Source: JAZDLX01 sp964538455
GTDB taxonomy: Bacteria; Electryoneota; Electryoneia; Electryoneales; Electryoneaceae
Direction: 5' to 3'
DNA length: 64,000 nt
NCBI GenBank assembly: GCA_964538455.1
Contig: CAZIDZ010000003.1
Coordinates: 152,171 to 216,170, forward strand
Shown: piece by piece, positions 43,377 to 52,387 of the stretch
Layout: every line of letters begins with the position of its first letter
Position numbering within the stretch: the stretch's first letter is position 1
Notes under the pieces: generated by a model
The model's input: only the letters and a program-made list of their open reading frames with translations
Databases searched by the model: none
Told to the model about the DNA's origin: nothing
Program-made: the position numbers and the translations under genes

Positions 43377-45341
43377 CTATTCGCCTTCGAGAAGATGAAG
43401 CAGGGCGAGATCGAGGTCGTGGGCCGGTTCGAACGTCTTTCCCTCCACGGTTACCACAGCCCGGGCCTTGCCGCCGTTCGAGGGGTACGTTTCCACACGT
43501 GTCCAGGGAGTTGCCTGGTCCGGGTCGAACGCACGGAAAAGCGTTCCCGGTGGGGCCTTTTTCAGCAGCCCCAGCCTCAGCTCCCCGACGCCTTCCCCGG
43601 TCAACAGGTCGACCAGCGGGGGGGTGGCTACAAGCCGCCGCAAAGCACGCCCGTACACGGCGTCCCGCATCCGGAACATCGGCTGCATCTCCTCAAGGCC
43701 GCCCGCCAGCGCCTGCGCCCGGTCATGCCAGCTCGTGTCCCTCGTGATCGCTGCAAGGATCGCCACCGCGTTCAGCAGCCGCGCGTTGCCGTCGAAGGGC
43801 GTGTAGACATGCTGCAGCGCGCCGAATTCATCCTCTCTCATCAGATGGTCGAAGCACCCGGGACCCTGGTCGTCCCCGAGGATCTCGAACGTTTCCTGCG
43901 CCAGCTGCACCGCTCTCAGCAGGTCCTTCGCGCGGCCGGATATCCGGTATAATTCAAGATATCCATTGATCACTTCAACCTGATCCGTGAGGTACACCGT
44001 CTCGGCGTCATCCCCCCGGATTTCGTGCAGCATCCCTCCATTCTCGGACCGTCCCTGTTCCCAGAGCAGGTCGGCGATCTCGAAGGCGCGCTGCAGGCTT
44101 CGCGGTTTTTCGAGGTAGATCGAGGCGACCGCCAGCGCCCTCAGCGCCTGCGCTTGGACTTGCGTGAAAAAACCCGATTCGACGCGCGGCCGCTGCCGCG
44201 CCATCCGGGTTCGGTTCAGCGCTTCCAATCCGGAATCGATCCGTTTTGTCACCTCCTCCCGGGCCAGCCCCAGCCGCAGCCCGACCTGGTTCGGAGCAAC
44301 ACGTTCCTCGAGGCTGAAACGGTTCCCCGATCCTGGCATCGGCGTGCCGAGTGTGAGGCCGAAATAGGCCTGCAATACCATCGCGGTAGTCTCGTCGTCC
44401 ACCGATTCCGCGATTTCCTTCTCCGTCCACCCGTAGAAGCTTGCGCGATCGCCGGGCGTGCCGTCCGAGTCCAGAACCGCATAGAATAGCCCTGTCTCGT
44501 CCCCGAGCGAACTCTCCATGTCACGAAGGATGCCTGCGGCGGCCGACCGCGCGAGTTCGTCGTCGGTCTGGCGGTATGCTTCCAGGAATGCTTCAAGAAG
44601 CGCCATGTTCTCGGTCAAGATCTTGTCAAATTGCGGGTTACGCCACGCCTCGTCTTCGCAGTAGCGATGAAATCCACCCGAAATCGGATCGCGCAGCGGG
44701 CTCTTGCGCATCGTCTCAAGCGTCACGAACGCCAGCCTGCGAAGATCCTGCGAGGGATCTTCCAGCAGGAAACCAAGCAGCTCGGGTAAAGGGAATTTGG
44801 GGGCTCGCCCGAAGCCGTTGTATTTCGTGTCGTACCACGCCATTGCGTCGTGGCGAATGCCATCGAGTGTGGCCGCCGCGGTCGTGAAATCCAATCCAGG
44901 ACTGAGTCGCGGGAGTTGCGTGGGAGGGGCCTTCTCGATTTCGGCGAGGATCTCGGCGCGGTGCTCCGAGTAGTACTGGTGCACCTGTTCCAGCGCCCGT
45001 TGAGTCACCCCGGCGCTGAGGTCCGTGCGGCCGTGCAGCAGTTCGCCCGTCGGCGTCAGGAAACACAGCGCCGGCCACGCTCCCTGATTGTACCGCTCCG
45101 CCACATCCGGCGTCCGCATCGCATCGACCCGGATCGGAACATAATGGTCCTTGATCAGCTGCGCGATGTTCGCTTTTTTCAGCACCGTCAATTCAAAAAG
45201 GTGAACCGGGTGGCCCCAGGAAGTGGTTAAATACAGCAGCATCGGTTTGTCCTGGTGCTGCGAGGTCTTGAACGCCGTTTGACCCCACTCCAGCCAGGCG
45301 ATCGAGGGCTGGTGTGCTCGCTGTTTCGCTGGCATGCGCAA
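43377..45341 (-). CDS. YyaL/DUF255-like protein (thioredoxin-like plus alpha/alpha barrel), cysteine motif lost
   Basis: 654 residues. Residues ~15-130 are a thioredoxin-like DUF255 domain (WLEWGQTAFKTSQHQDKPML, ALCFLTPTGELLHGRTDLS). The usual STCHWCHVM motif reads TTSWGHPVHLFE (39-50), with no cysteine, so redox activity of this domain is not expected. The rest forms a six-hairpin glycosidase-like barrel (YDTKYNGFGRAPKFPLPELLG, GGFHRYCEDEAWRNPQFDK, YGWTEKEIAESV). The family (SPATA20 in animals) has no settled function; some members bind N-acyl sugars or act in cell-wall or surface metabolism. It lies seven bases from the MEMO gene and may be co-transcribed. Confidence 0.78.
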   Translation of the reverse strand: MRMPAKQRAHQPSIAWLEWGQTAFKTSQHQDKPMLLYLTTSWGHPVHLFELTVLKKANIAQLIKDHYVPIRVDAMRTPDVAERYNQGAWPALCFLTPTGELLHGRTDLSAGVTQRALEQVHQYYSEHRAEILAEIEKAPPTQLPRLSPGLDFTTAAATLDGIRHDAMAWYDTKYNGFGRAPKFPLPELLGFLLEDPSQDLRRLAFVTLETMRKSPLRDPISGGFHRYCEDEAWRNPQFDKILTENMALLEAFLEAYRQTDDELARSAAAGILRDMESSLGDETGLFYAVLDSDGTPGDRASFYGWTEKEIAESVDDETTAMVLQAYFGLTLGTPMPGSGNRFSLEERVAPNQVGLRLGLAREEVTKRIDSGLEALNRTRMARQRPRVESGFFTQVQAQALRALAVASIYLEKPRSLQRAFEIADLLWEQGRSENGGMLHEIRGDDAETVYLTDQVEVINGYLELYRISGRAKDLLRAVQLAQETFEILGDDQGPGCFDHLMREDEFGALQHVYTPFDGNARLLNAVAILAAITRDTSWHDRAQALAGGLEEMQPMFRMRDAVYGRALRRLVATPPLVDLLTGEGVGELRLGLLKKAPPGTLFRAFDPDQATPWTRVETYPSNGGKARAVVTVEGKTFEPAHDLDLALLHLLEGE

Positions 45342-45348
45342 ATCTCGT

Positions 45349-46602
45349 TTAGGATTCCTGGAGGATCGCCGCCGCGTAGCTCACCAGTTGATCGGCGCTC
45401 GGCGAAACGGCCTGCTGGTAATCGACGAGCGCACCTCGCGATCCCTCCAGCAGACGTAAGGTAAGGTAGGTTGCGTTCAAACCGCAGATCCGCCGTCCGT
45501 TGTCGTCTTTCATTACGCTTCGCCACCAGCCGTCCGCGTCCGCGTTTTTCACCGTCTGCAAGGCTTCCATGTCGTACCGGGCCGTTTCCGTCCGCATCCG
45601 GTCGTTCACCGCTGCCGGATCGCCGAAAGTCGGCCCGACGTGCGCGAAGTCCACGCTGGCCACCCACAGCACCGATCCATCGTGCGACCGCTCGATCTTC
45701 TTCAGAGTTTCAAGTACTTGTTCGACATCTTCATCTCCGCGCGGCGTCCCAGCTGAAGTAGGGGAGAGAATGCCCGCCGCCAGGGCAAGCACTGTCGTCT
45801 GACGGCCTTTTAACAGGTGCTGCAGCCAGACAACCTGCAATTCAATCGAATGTTCGCTGCGGTGAGCCCATTCACTGATGAACGGCTTCTCGCCCAAACC
45901 TTCATGTAACACTTTAAGTGCGGCCTTGTCGCTCTTCAGCGCACCAAAAGGGGTCTCAAAATCCTTTGACGCGGCAACGATCGGATATCCGGAGCCCTGA
46001 TGGGCCACTCCGACAACCGCAAGTAATATCGGATCCCGCAAATCATCAAGTAATTCAAGGCTTTTTTGATACCCACGGCCATAAGTAACTCCACCGCGAT
46101 CGAAATCGATATGGGGGAGGAGTAGGCCGCGTAACATCTTATTTGGCGCGGGATTTTCCGATTCGCGGTCTTCGTCGGGTGGAGTGGCTAGATACTGGTC
46201 GAGCAGGGCCGCCAACGCGCCCGCATCGGCCGGATATCCCGATCCGGCGAGGGCTGGAGCACGCACCCGCAGTTTCCGGTATTCCTCTTCCATCCGCATC
46301 CGAAGCTGATGAAACTGGTGAGTCTCTAGAAGGTGGGAATCGCCCAGCAGGGAAACTATCGAATCGAGTTCCCCGCGATTAACCGCGATCCCGGTCCTGG
46401 CTTCGAATTCCGCGGCGATGTCCGAGGCGGTCCGCGACCCGTCCATCAACGCCAGCAGCGGCACAGCGCCGGTAGAAATGGCTATAACCTTATCGGTGAA
46501 ACCCTGGGGATCCCGTAACAGTAGGTACTGCTGTCCGTTCTCCTCGAACGGGACGGTTTCCACCGGCCGGAGTGCTGGAATCGGTTCTGAATCTGTAGCC
46601 AC
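45349..46602 (-). CDS. MEMO-family protein with N-terminal PqqD-like domain
   Basis: 417 residues from the GTG at 46602, preceded by GGGAG; an upstream TTG adds ~30 implausible residues. Residues ~25-95 look like a PqqD-type winged domain (ISTGAVPLLALMDGSRTASD, IAAEFEARTG). From ~125 a MEMO fold follows: LLLPHIDFDRGGVTYGRGY, LLAVVGVAHQGSGYPIV, SEWAHRSEHSIELQVVWLQ, WVASVDFAHVGPTFGD. Two of the His that bind metal in MEMO proteins are visible, while the third position (Cys in human MEMO1) is Ala in DFAH. The family is linked to the AmmeMemoRadiSam set; no radical SAM or AMMECR1 gene is visible here. Confidence 0.8.
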   Translation of the reverse strand: MATDSEPIPALRPVETVPFEENGQQYLLLRDPQGFTDKVIAISTGAVPLLALMDGSRTASDIAAEFEARTGIAVNRGELDSIVSLLGDSHLLETHQFHQLRMRMEEEYRKLRVRAPALAGSGYPADAGALAALLDQYLATPPDEDRESENPAPNKMLRGLLLPHIDFDRGGVTYGRGYQKSLELLDDLRDPILLAVVGVAHQGSGYPIVAASKDFETPFGALKSDKAALKVLHEGLGEKPFISEWAHRSEHSIELQVVWLQHLLKGRQTTVLALAAGILSPTSAGTPRGDEDVEQVLETLKKIERSHDGSVLWVASVDFAHVGPTFGDPAAVNDRMRTETARYDMEALQTVKNADADGWWRSVMKDDNGRRICGLNATYLTLRLLEGSRGALVDYQQAVSPSADQLVSYAAAILQES

Positions 46603-46755
46603 GAAATCTCCCTGGTGCGACCGCGCCCTTCGCAGTTTTATCGAGGCATACAGGCGCGACGCCAATATGTCCACGGCAGAGAGGTGAAGCAAAACTCATG
46701 GAGAGAATTGGCCCGTATCGCTTTCCTGATGCTGAGCGCCCCGGGCCGGCGACAA

Positions 46756-47664
46756 CTATCCGCAGAGGGTCGCCAGAATCGCTTTTTGTGCGTGCAGGCG
46801 ATTTTCAGCTTCATCAAATACAACACTTTGCGGACCGTCGATCACTTCGTCCGTGATCTCACGTCCACGTTCCGCGGGGAGGCAGTGCATGACGATCGCG
46901 TCCTTCCCGGCTTTGCTCAGAAGGCCGCTGTTCACCTGAAAATCTTGTAGCAATTCGGATCGCTCTCCCGCCTTCGCCTTTTCTCCCATCGAAGCCCAAA
47001 CGTCGGTGTAGACCACATCCGCGCCCGACACCGCTTCGACCGGATCGTACACGACTTCCACACGCGCTCCTTCGGATTTCGCAATCTCCACCAGCTCGCC
47101 GGGGTGGGTCTCCTTTACAGTGCCGATGCGTAGCGAGAAATTCAACCGCCGCGCGGCGTTTATCCAGCTCCGCGCCATGTTATTCCCGTCGCCAAGGTAT
47201 GCCACCACCTTGTCCTCGAAACCGCCGAGGTGCTCCTGGACCGTCATCAGGTCGGCCATCACCTGGCAGGGGTGGGTCAGGTCGGTTAGGGCGTTGATCA
47301 CCGGAACCGTCGAGTGCTGCGCGAGTTCTTCCACGTTTCGATGGCTGAACGTACGGATGATGATCCCGTCCACGTAGCGGCTCAGCACCCTCGCCACGTC
47401 CGCTATCGATTCCCGGACGCCCAGCTCTATTTCCTTGTCCGTGATATACATCGCTGTGCCGCCCAGTTGAGCGATCCCCACCTCGAAACTGATCCTCGTC
47501 CGCAGGCTTGGCTTGTGAAAAATGTTTGCAAATGTCTTCCCCGCCAGCGGTTGGGGGCATTGCCCCTCTTTGGTCAGTTGCTTCAACTCAGCAGCGAGTT
47601 TGAACACCTTGATCAACTCCTCGCTGGAAAAATCCGTGATCTGAAGGAAATCACGCTTGGTCAT
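46756..47664 (-). CDS. argF: Ornithine carbamoyltransferase
   Basis: 302 residues; ATG after GGGAGG. Carbamoyl-phosphate site NIFHKPSLRTRISFEVG (Ser53-Leu-Arg-Thr-Arg, a known variant of STRTR), GIIIRTFSHRNVEELAQHS, the HPCQVMADLMTV segment, DVVYTDVWASMGEKAK for the SMG loop, and MHCLPAERGREIT for the catalytic Cys/HCLPA motif. It makes citrulline from ornithine and carbamoyl phosphate in arginine synthesis. The YTDVWASMG spacing favours ornithine over acetyl- or succinylornithine. It stands alone; no other arg genes are near. Confidence 0.95.
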   Translation of the reverse strand: MTKRDFLQITDFSSEELIKVFKLAAELKQLTKEGQCPQPLAGKTFANIFHKPSLRTRISFEVGIAQLGGTAMYITDKEIELGVRESIADVARVLSRYVDGIIIRTFSHRNVEELAQHSTVPVINALTDLTHPCQVMADLMTVQEHLGGFEDKVVAYLGDGNNMARSWINAARRLNFSLRIGTVKETHPGELVEIAKSEGARVEVVYDPVEAVSGADVVYTDVWASMGEKAKAGERSELLQDFQVNSGLLSKAGKDAIVMHCLPAERGREITDEVIDGPQSVVFDEAENRLHAQKAILATLCG

Positions 47665-48020
47665 GACGGATGCCTCCCAAAATGATGCATGTCCCTGAGC
47701 GACGCTTTCAAAACCAGCGTAAGGTAGCCGAATGGGGGTGGGGGTACAAGATGCCTCGCGGGCCGGCTGCCGGAGTTGTCCGGTGGCGTGGAAAAGCTGA
47801 CAACCCGGCTTGACCGGTTCCGCGAATCCATCGCGCGCACGAATTTCTACTCCTTCTCCGTCGGCATACTCGCCTCAAAGCCCGCCGGACGGCACTTGCC
47901 GACCTCTCGTGCCCGGATGCGGAAACTCGACCGGCGTACATATCCGTTGCATTTTGCGTATCTTAACCGCTTGATTGTGGTTATCAGCAGCATCCACAGC
48001 CCCGCAAAAGGGTTTTTCCA
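47665..48020. other. Intergenic region between argF and pheS
   Basis: 356 bases upstream of two divergent genes, so it should hold both promoters. Several short open frames cross it, none with a ribosome-binding site or a recognisable product. I see no T-box, leader peptide rich in Phe codons or strong hairpin that would indicate attenuation of pheS. Confidence 0.5.
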
Positions 48021-49052
48021 ATGCACGAATCGTTGGTCGAACTGCGTCAAATCCGTAAAGACTTCGAGAAGGAAGCATCCACGGTTGCAGGCAGGTCGGA
48101 CGTCGAGCTGCTGCGCGTTCGTTACATCGGGCGCAAAGGGATCATCTCGAATCTTTTTAAGAACATTTCGACGCTCCCTCCAGACCTTCGCGGACAGTAC
48201 GGAAAAGAGCTGAATGAGCTGAAAAACGACGCTGCCGCAAAGATCGAATCCCTGCTCGCGTCGGGGGAGGAAGCCGCGGAAGCCGCAGGTTTCGATCCCA
48301 CTTTGCCGCTCCGCATGGACTTCGAAGGTTCGCTGCACCCATTGACCTTGATCGAACGGGAGGCAAAACGGATTTTTCAGCGTATGGGCTTTTCCATCGA
48401 ACGCGGTCCTGAAGTCGAGGATGTATGGCACAATTTTGACGCCCTGAACACACCCGAATGGCACCCGTCGCGCGACACCTCGGACAGCTTTTACCTCGCC
48501 AACAAGACCGGGTTCCTGCTCAGAACCGAGACGAGCCCGATCCAGATCCGTGTCCTCGAAAATAGCCAGCCGCCGGTTCGGATCGTCGGTCCCGGCAGGG
48601 TCTTTCGCAACGACAAGCCCGACGCCACGCACCATCCGTCGTTCACGCAGATGGAGGGGTTGTACGTCGACCGCGGCGTCACCTTCGCCGACCTAAAAGG
48701 CACGGTCCTGGAATTTTACCGCCAGATGTTCGGCAGCGACGTGCGCACACGGTTCAGGCCGCACTTCTTCCCGTTCACCGAACCCTCCGCGGAGGTCGAT
48801 GTAAGTTGCCCCTTCTGCGGCGGCGAGGGGTGCCGCATCTGTAAAAACTCCGGCTGGATCGAAATGGGCGGTTCGGGAATGGTGGATCCCAACGTTCTCG
48901 AAGCCGTACACATTGATTCGGAAGAGTTTACCGGGTGGGCTTTCGGGCTCGGCATCGAACGACTGGCGATGCTTCTCTACGACGTGGACGACATCCGGCT
49001 CTTCTACGAGAACGACGTGCGCTTCCTCGCACAGTTCGGGGGCAGGAGATGA
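48021..49052 (+). CDS. pheS: Phenylalanyl-tRNA synthetase alpha subunit
   Basis: 343 residues. N-terminal coiled coil (MHESLVELRQIRKDFEKEAST) that binds tRNA, then the class II catalytic core: LRTETSPIQIRVLENSQPPV, IVGPGRVFRNDKPDATHHPSF (motif 2), the TQMEGLYVD stretch, FTEPSAEVDVSCPFCGGEGC and motif 3 GFRAR-like GWAFGLGIERLAMLLY. It charges tRNA-Phe as an (alpha-beta)2 heterotetramer with PheT, whose ATG overlaps this stop (ATGA), fixing equal synthesis of both subunits. Full length. Confidence 0.98.
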   Translation: MHESLVELRQIRKDFEKEASTVAGRSDVELLRVRYIGRKGIISNLFKNISTLPPDLRGQYGKELNELKNDAAAKIESLLASGEEAAEAAGFDPTLPLRMDFEGSLHPLTLIEREAKRIFQRMGFSIERGPEVEDVWHNFDALNTPEWHPSRDTSDSFYLANKTGFLLRTETSPIQIRVLENSQPPVRIVGPGRVFRNDKPDATHHPSFTQMEGLYVDRGVTFADLKGTVLEFYRQMFGSDVRTRFRPHFFPFTEPSAEVDVSCPFCGGEGCRICKNSGWIEMGGSGMVDPNVLEAVHIDSEEFTGWAFGLGIERLAMLLYDVDDIRLFYENDVRFLAQFGGRR

Positions 49053-51457
49053 AGGTCTCGGTCAACTGGCTGCGCTCGTTCGTTGAGTTCGATGAAACGC
49101 CGGAGCAGATCGCTGAGCGAATCACCTTCGGGGCCTTCGAGCTGGAGGGAGTCGAGAAGATCCAGCGGCATCTTCGCGGGCTGGTCGCGGGAAAAATCCT
49201 CGAATCGAAAAAGCACCCCAAGGCCGACAAGCTCACCGTGACGAAAGTCGACGTAGGCGGCGAGGTTCTCACCATCGTCTGCGGCGCGCCCAACTGCCGC
49301 GAAGGACTTTTGGTCCCGGTGGCCAAACCTGGTGTGAAACTCGGTGAAACCACGGTCGAGAGCCGTGAAATCCGGGGAGTCGCTTCGCAGGGAATGATTC
49401 TCTCCGAGCGGGAGATGGGGCTGACCGACGACCACAGCGGAGTGCTCGTTTTCGACGACTCCATGTCCGTGGGACAGAAGCTCGACGACCTGGTCGCGGA
49501 CGAGGACACGATCCTCGATTTCGAGATCACGGTCAACAGGCCGGACGCACTTTCCCATCTGGGCATCGCCCGCGAAGTCGCCGCCTACCTGCGAAAACCC
49601 CTGCACCTGCCCTCATTCGATGTGCAGGAGGTGAAGCAGCCCGCGTCCGATCGCGTCCGGGTGGAGATCGCCGCTCCCGAACAGGGGCCGAGGTACCTCG
49701 CGCGTGTTGTCGAAGGAGCCTCCGTACAGGCGTCCCCGCTGTGGATGCGCGCTCTGCTGCATTCCCTTGGGCAGCGGCCGATCAACAACATCGTCGACAT
49801 CACCAATTACGTCCTCTTCGAATTGGGCCACCCGCTGCACGCGTTCGACTACCATCTGGTGAAGGACGGCCACATTGTCGTCCGGCTGGCGGAGGATGGG
49901 GAGCTGTTCGTTACGCTGGATGGACGCAAGCACACGCTCACCGCGGAGGATCTGCTCATCGCCGATCCGGAGAAGGGAATCGCTCTGGCGGGGGTAATGG
50001 GCGGGGCGAACAGCGAAGTTGGAACCGACACCCGTGACATCCTCATCGAAGCCGCCTACTTCGATCCGCCCTCCGTGCGCCGCACCAGCAAACGTCATGA
50101 CCTGCCCACCGAGGCATCGCGCCGTTTCGAGCGTGGGGCGGACCCCTCGATGCCGCCGAACGCCGCCGCGCGATGCGCGGAACTGATTCGTAAGTATGCT
50201 GACGGTAAAGTACTTAAGGGCGCTGTTGACGGCTATCCTAACCCGATCGAACACAGGCGGGTATCCGTCCGGCCGAGCCGTGCCAGCCTGCTGCTTGGGA
50301 TGAATATTTCTCCCGAACAAGCGAAAGAATCCCTGGATGCGCTGTCCCTTCCCGCCGAAAAAGAGGGAAAGGACAAGCTGAATGTCACCGTGCCCACGTT
50401 TCGGATGGACATCGAACGGGAAGTCGACCTGATCGAGGAGATCGCGCGCATCGTCGGCTATGAAAACGTCCCCACGGCCCAAACCTCGCACGTCGCCCTG
50501 CAGGCGCGGCAGGATCCCCGCGAGGAGCTCTACGACACCGCAATCGACCTGATGGCCGGCATGGGCTTCAAGGAGATCATCCTGCCCGCCATGACCTCGG
50601 GCAAGGATCAGGGTGCGTTTGACGGCGGCCTGGAACCTTTCGAGATCGACCGCTCGATCAGTCCCGAAATGAGTGCCTACCGCGCGTCCCTCGTACCCGG
50701 CTTGTTGAGGACGGTTGAGCGCAATCTGAATGCCGGTGTTGACGACCTGAGGCTCGTCGAAACGGGGCAGGTGGGAGGCAAAGGCTGGCTCGGAGTGGAC
50801 GGTGGACAACGGCAGCACCTCGCTTTCGCCGTCACCGGGCACGCCCGGCCACCTTCATACGATAGTTCCGGTAAGCCAGTCGATCTCCCATTTATCAAAG
50901 GGGTTATAGCTTCTCTTTCTAGAGGTTTATCGCTTGACAAATTCCCCGATTTTGACTATGATATCCCTGGCAACCTGCAGCAGGGCATCGCCCTCAAGGG
51001 ACAGGATGGTGCCGCCGCCCTGATTGCCGGGCAGTTGCAGCAGAACGTCGCCGCGGCGTTTGGAATCGAGGCGCCGGTTTTCGTTTGCGAGCTCGACCTC
51101 GAGCGTTGGACCGCTCCGGAAACGGACAGGCTGAAACGGCCGGGAAGCCCCCGGGGGTACAAAGCCTTTTCGCGGTTCCCGGCCAACACGCGCGACGTTG
51201 CTTTCATCGCTCCCAGGTCGGTTCGCTTCGATCAGCTCATCGGAACGATTCGCGAGGCCGGCGGAGAGCTGCTCGAACAGGTGTCGCTGTTCGATCTCTA
51301 CGAGGGCAAACCGCTCGAGCGCGACCAGCGCAGCCTGGCATTTCGCCTCGTCTTTCGCGCCACGGACCGCACCCTGGCCGATGAGGAGGTGGAGCCGATC
51401 GTGCAGAAGGTGGTCGGTGCGGCAAAAAAGATTAGCGGAGTTCGTTTGCGGTCCTAG
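49049..51457 (+). CDS. pheT: Phenylalanyl-tRNA synthetase beta subunit
   Basis: 802 residues from the ATG at 49049 overlapping pheS. Domains in order: tRNA-binding OB fold (~40-150, with KKHPKADKLTVTKVDVGGEV), B3/B4 editing domain (~200-370, MRALLHSLGQRPINNIVDIT), B5 (~400-475), the catalytic-like core (~480-700), and the C-terminal FDX-ACB anticodon domain (SRFPANTRDVAFIAPRSVRF). It recognises tRNA-Phe and edits mischarged tyrosine. All domains are present at normal length. A short AT-richer stretch at ~50.87-50.97 kb lies within the core but keeps the frame. Confidence 0.98.
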   Translation: MKVSVNWLRSFVEFDETPEQIAERITFGAFELEGVEKIQRHLRGLVAGKILESKKHPKADKLTVTKVDVGGEVLTIVCGAPNCREGLLVPVAKPGVKLGETTVESREIRGVASQGMILSEREMGLTDDHSGVLVFDDSMSVGQKLDDLVADEDTILDFEITVNRPDALSHLGIAREVAAYLRKPLHLPSFDVQEVKQPASDRVRVEIAAPEQGPRYLARVVEGASVQASPLWMRALLHSLGQRPINNIVDITNYVLFELGHPLHAFDYHLVKDGHIVVRLAEDGELFVTLDGRKHTLTAEDLLIADPEKGIALAGVMGGANSEVGTDTRDILIEAAYFDPPSVRRTSKRHDLPTEASRRFERGADPSMPPNAAARCAELIRKYADGKVLKGAVDGYPNPIEHRRVSVRPSRASLLLGMNISPEQAKESLDALSLPAEKEGKDKLNVTVPTFRMDIEREVDLIEEIARIVGYENVPTAQTSHVALQARQDPREELYDTAIDLMAGMGFKEIILPAMTSGKDQGAFDGGLEPFEIDRSISPEMSAYRASLVPGLLRTVERNLNAGVDDLRLVETGQVGGKGWLGVDGGQRQHLAFAVTGHARPPSYDSSGKPVDLPFIKGVIASLSRGLSLDKFPDFDYDIPGNLQQGIALKGQDGAAALIAGQLQQNVAAAFGIEAPVFVCELDLERWTAPETDRLKRPGSPRGYKAFSRFPANTRDVAFIAPRSVRFDQLIGTIREAGGELLEQVSLFDLYEGKPLERDQRSLAFRLVFRATDRTLADEEVEPIVQKVVGAAKKISGVRLRS

Positions 51458-51483
51458 CATCTGCCGCAGGTACGGGAGTGTCC

Positions 51484-51765
51484 GTGAATGCGTTTGAATC
51501 TTCGGTGCAAGCAGTGGTGAATTTCGATTCCATCGACCGCAAAATCCGCCAGGTTGTGGACAAGGTGGAGCGTCTTGCGAAGGAAAACGACGAGCTGAAA
51601 TCTCAGCTTAAGGCTACAGAGCTGGAGCGAAGTACGCTTGCCCGGAAAATCGAGCAGGCTGAAAAGGAACTCGAGTCATCCCGCGGAAAAACGCGGGATC
51701 TTGAAAAAGAAGAGGCGATCCGGAAGAAAATTCACGGCATGCTCAAGAAATTGGAGCAGTTGTGA
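51484..51765 (+). CDS. Coiled-coil protein, ZapB-like
   Basis: 93 residues from the GTG at 51484 (GGGAG five bases upstream; another GTG six bases earlier overlaps that site). It is almost entirely coiled coil: DSIDRKIRQVVDKVERLAKE, a leucine/glutamate heptad run, then KKIHGMLKKLEQL. Small coiled-coil proteins of this kind beside zapA often act in division with the Z-ring (ZapB and relatives). There is no other sequence signature, so the name is by analogy. It ends about 45 bases before zapA. Confidence 0.65.
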   Translation: MNAFESSVQAVVNFDSIDRKIRQVVDKVERLAKENDELKSQLKATELERSTLARKIEQAEKELESSRGKTRDLEKEEAIRKKIHGMLKKLEQL

Positions 51766-51810
51766 AGGTGAACAGGGATCTGTCCGCCACGGAAAGCGAG
51801 CGCTAGTTCC

Positions 51811-52107
51811 ATGGACAATAGCGGCAGGGTCGTCAAAGTATCTATTTTCGGGCACAGCTATCCGATCCGCGCGAAGATTGAGGACGAGGAGTACGTCCGT
51901 ACAATCGCCAAGTACGTAGACGAGAAAATGCGCGAGATCGACGAAGCGATGAAGCCCAACTCCACGATGAAAGTGGCGATCCTTACCGCATTGAACATTG
52001 CTGATGAGTTGATGACCATGCGCCGGGAGCGGGAAGACGTTGTCCTGACGTATGAGGAGAAGGTACAGGCTGTTTCAGACGCGCTCGACCAGGTGTTGAA
52101 ACGTTGA
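51811..52107 (+). CDS. zapA: Cell division protein ZapA
   Basis: 98 residues. The N-terminal globular part KVSIFGHSYPIRAKIEDEEY matches the ZapA beta-alpha-beta fold, followed by VRTIAKYVDEKMREIDEA, NSTMKVAILTALNIADEL and a C-terminal coiled coil. ZapA binds and bundles FtsZ at the division site. The order pheT, small coiled coil, zapA, structured RNA, rny is seen in several phyla. No strong Shine-Dalgarno was found. Confidence 0.93.
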   Translation: MDNSGRVVKVSIFGHSYPIRAKIEDEEYVRTIAKYVDEKMREIDEAMKPNSTMKVAILTALNIADELMTMRREREDVVLTYEEKVQAVSDALDQVLKR

Positions 52108-52115
52108 CGGTAAGC

Positions 52116-52134
52116 CGCCGGCTTCATGCCGGCG
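52116..52134 (+). terminator. Hairpin after zapA
   Basis: CGCCGGC-TTCAT-GCCGGCG, perfect 7-bp G/C stem, 9 bases after the zapA stop, no T-run. It may terminate or protect the zapA transcript, or be a REP element. Confidence 0.55.
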
Positions 52135-52145
52135 TTGCCGAACAT

Positions 52146-52334
52146 AGATCCCTGCACATTGGCTCACGGCCTAGATTGAGAACCAACACTCAATCTAAAG
52201 GGAGTCCGGCTTCGATCGCGAAAACCAGGCCTCCCCGCTTCGCGGGACGAAGGAAGGTTGACGCGGTTGAGAGGGCACCCACCGTTTCCAGTAGGTTCCC
52301 AATCCTACTCCGTGAGCGTGCAGGGTTTTTCTTT
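52146..52334 (+). ncRNA. Structured RNA of about 185 nt between zapA and rny, candidate 6S RNA
   Basis: The two ends pair: CCCTGCAC (52150-52157) with GTGCAGGG (52318-52325), and after a 4-base bulge GCTCACGG (52162-52169) with CCGTGAGC (52310-52317), 16 bp in all, followed at once by TTTTTCTTT. Inside are TAGATTGAG/CTCAATCTA (loop AACCAACA, 52172-52197), CCCGC-TTC-GCGGG at 52234-52246 topping a long irregular stem, and AGTAGG/CCTACT at 52290-52309. Length, closing stem and position beside zapA fit 6S RNA, which sequesters sigma-70 polymerase. The 5' side hairpin is not typical of 6S, so another small RNA or a leader of rny remains possible. Confidence 0.55.
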
Positions 52335-52343
52335 GGTGTACGT

Positions 52344-52363
52344 TGCACGGCCGATGCCGTGCA
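52344..52363 (+). other. Hairpin in the rny leader
   Basis: TGCACGGC-CGAT-GCCGTGCA, perfect 8-bp stem, placed just upstream of the ribosome-binding site AAAGGAG of rny. It could affect rny mRNA stability, which would fit known self-control of RNase genes in other bacteria; that is inference. Confidence 0.45.
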
Positions 52364-52387
52364 TGCGGGAGATAAAAGGAGATGACA

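Noticed and set aside
47665..48020. Attenuator or T-box for pheS
   Set aside because: No leader peptide with Phe codons and no terminator/antiterminator pair could be seen.
52146..52334. Cobalamin or other known riboswitch
   Set aside because: The conserved boxes of cobalamin, TPP, SAM and c-di-GMP riboswitches are not found, and the RNA ends in its own T-run before rny.
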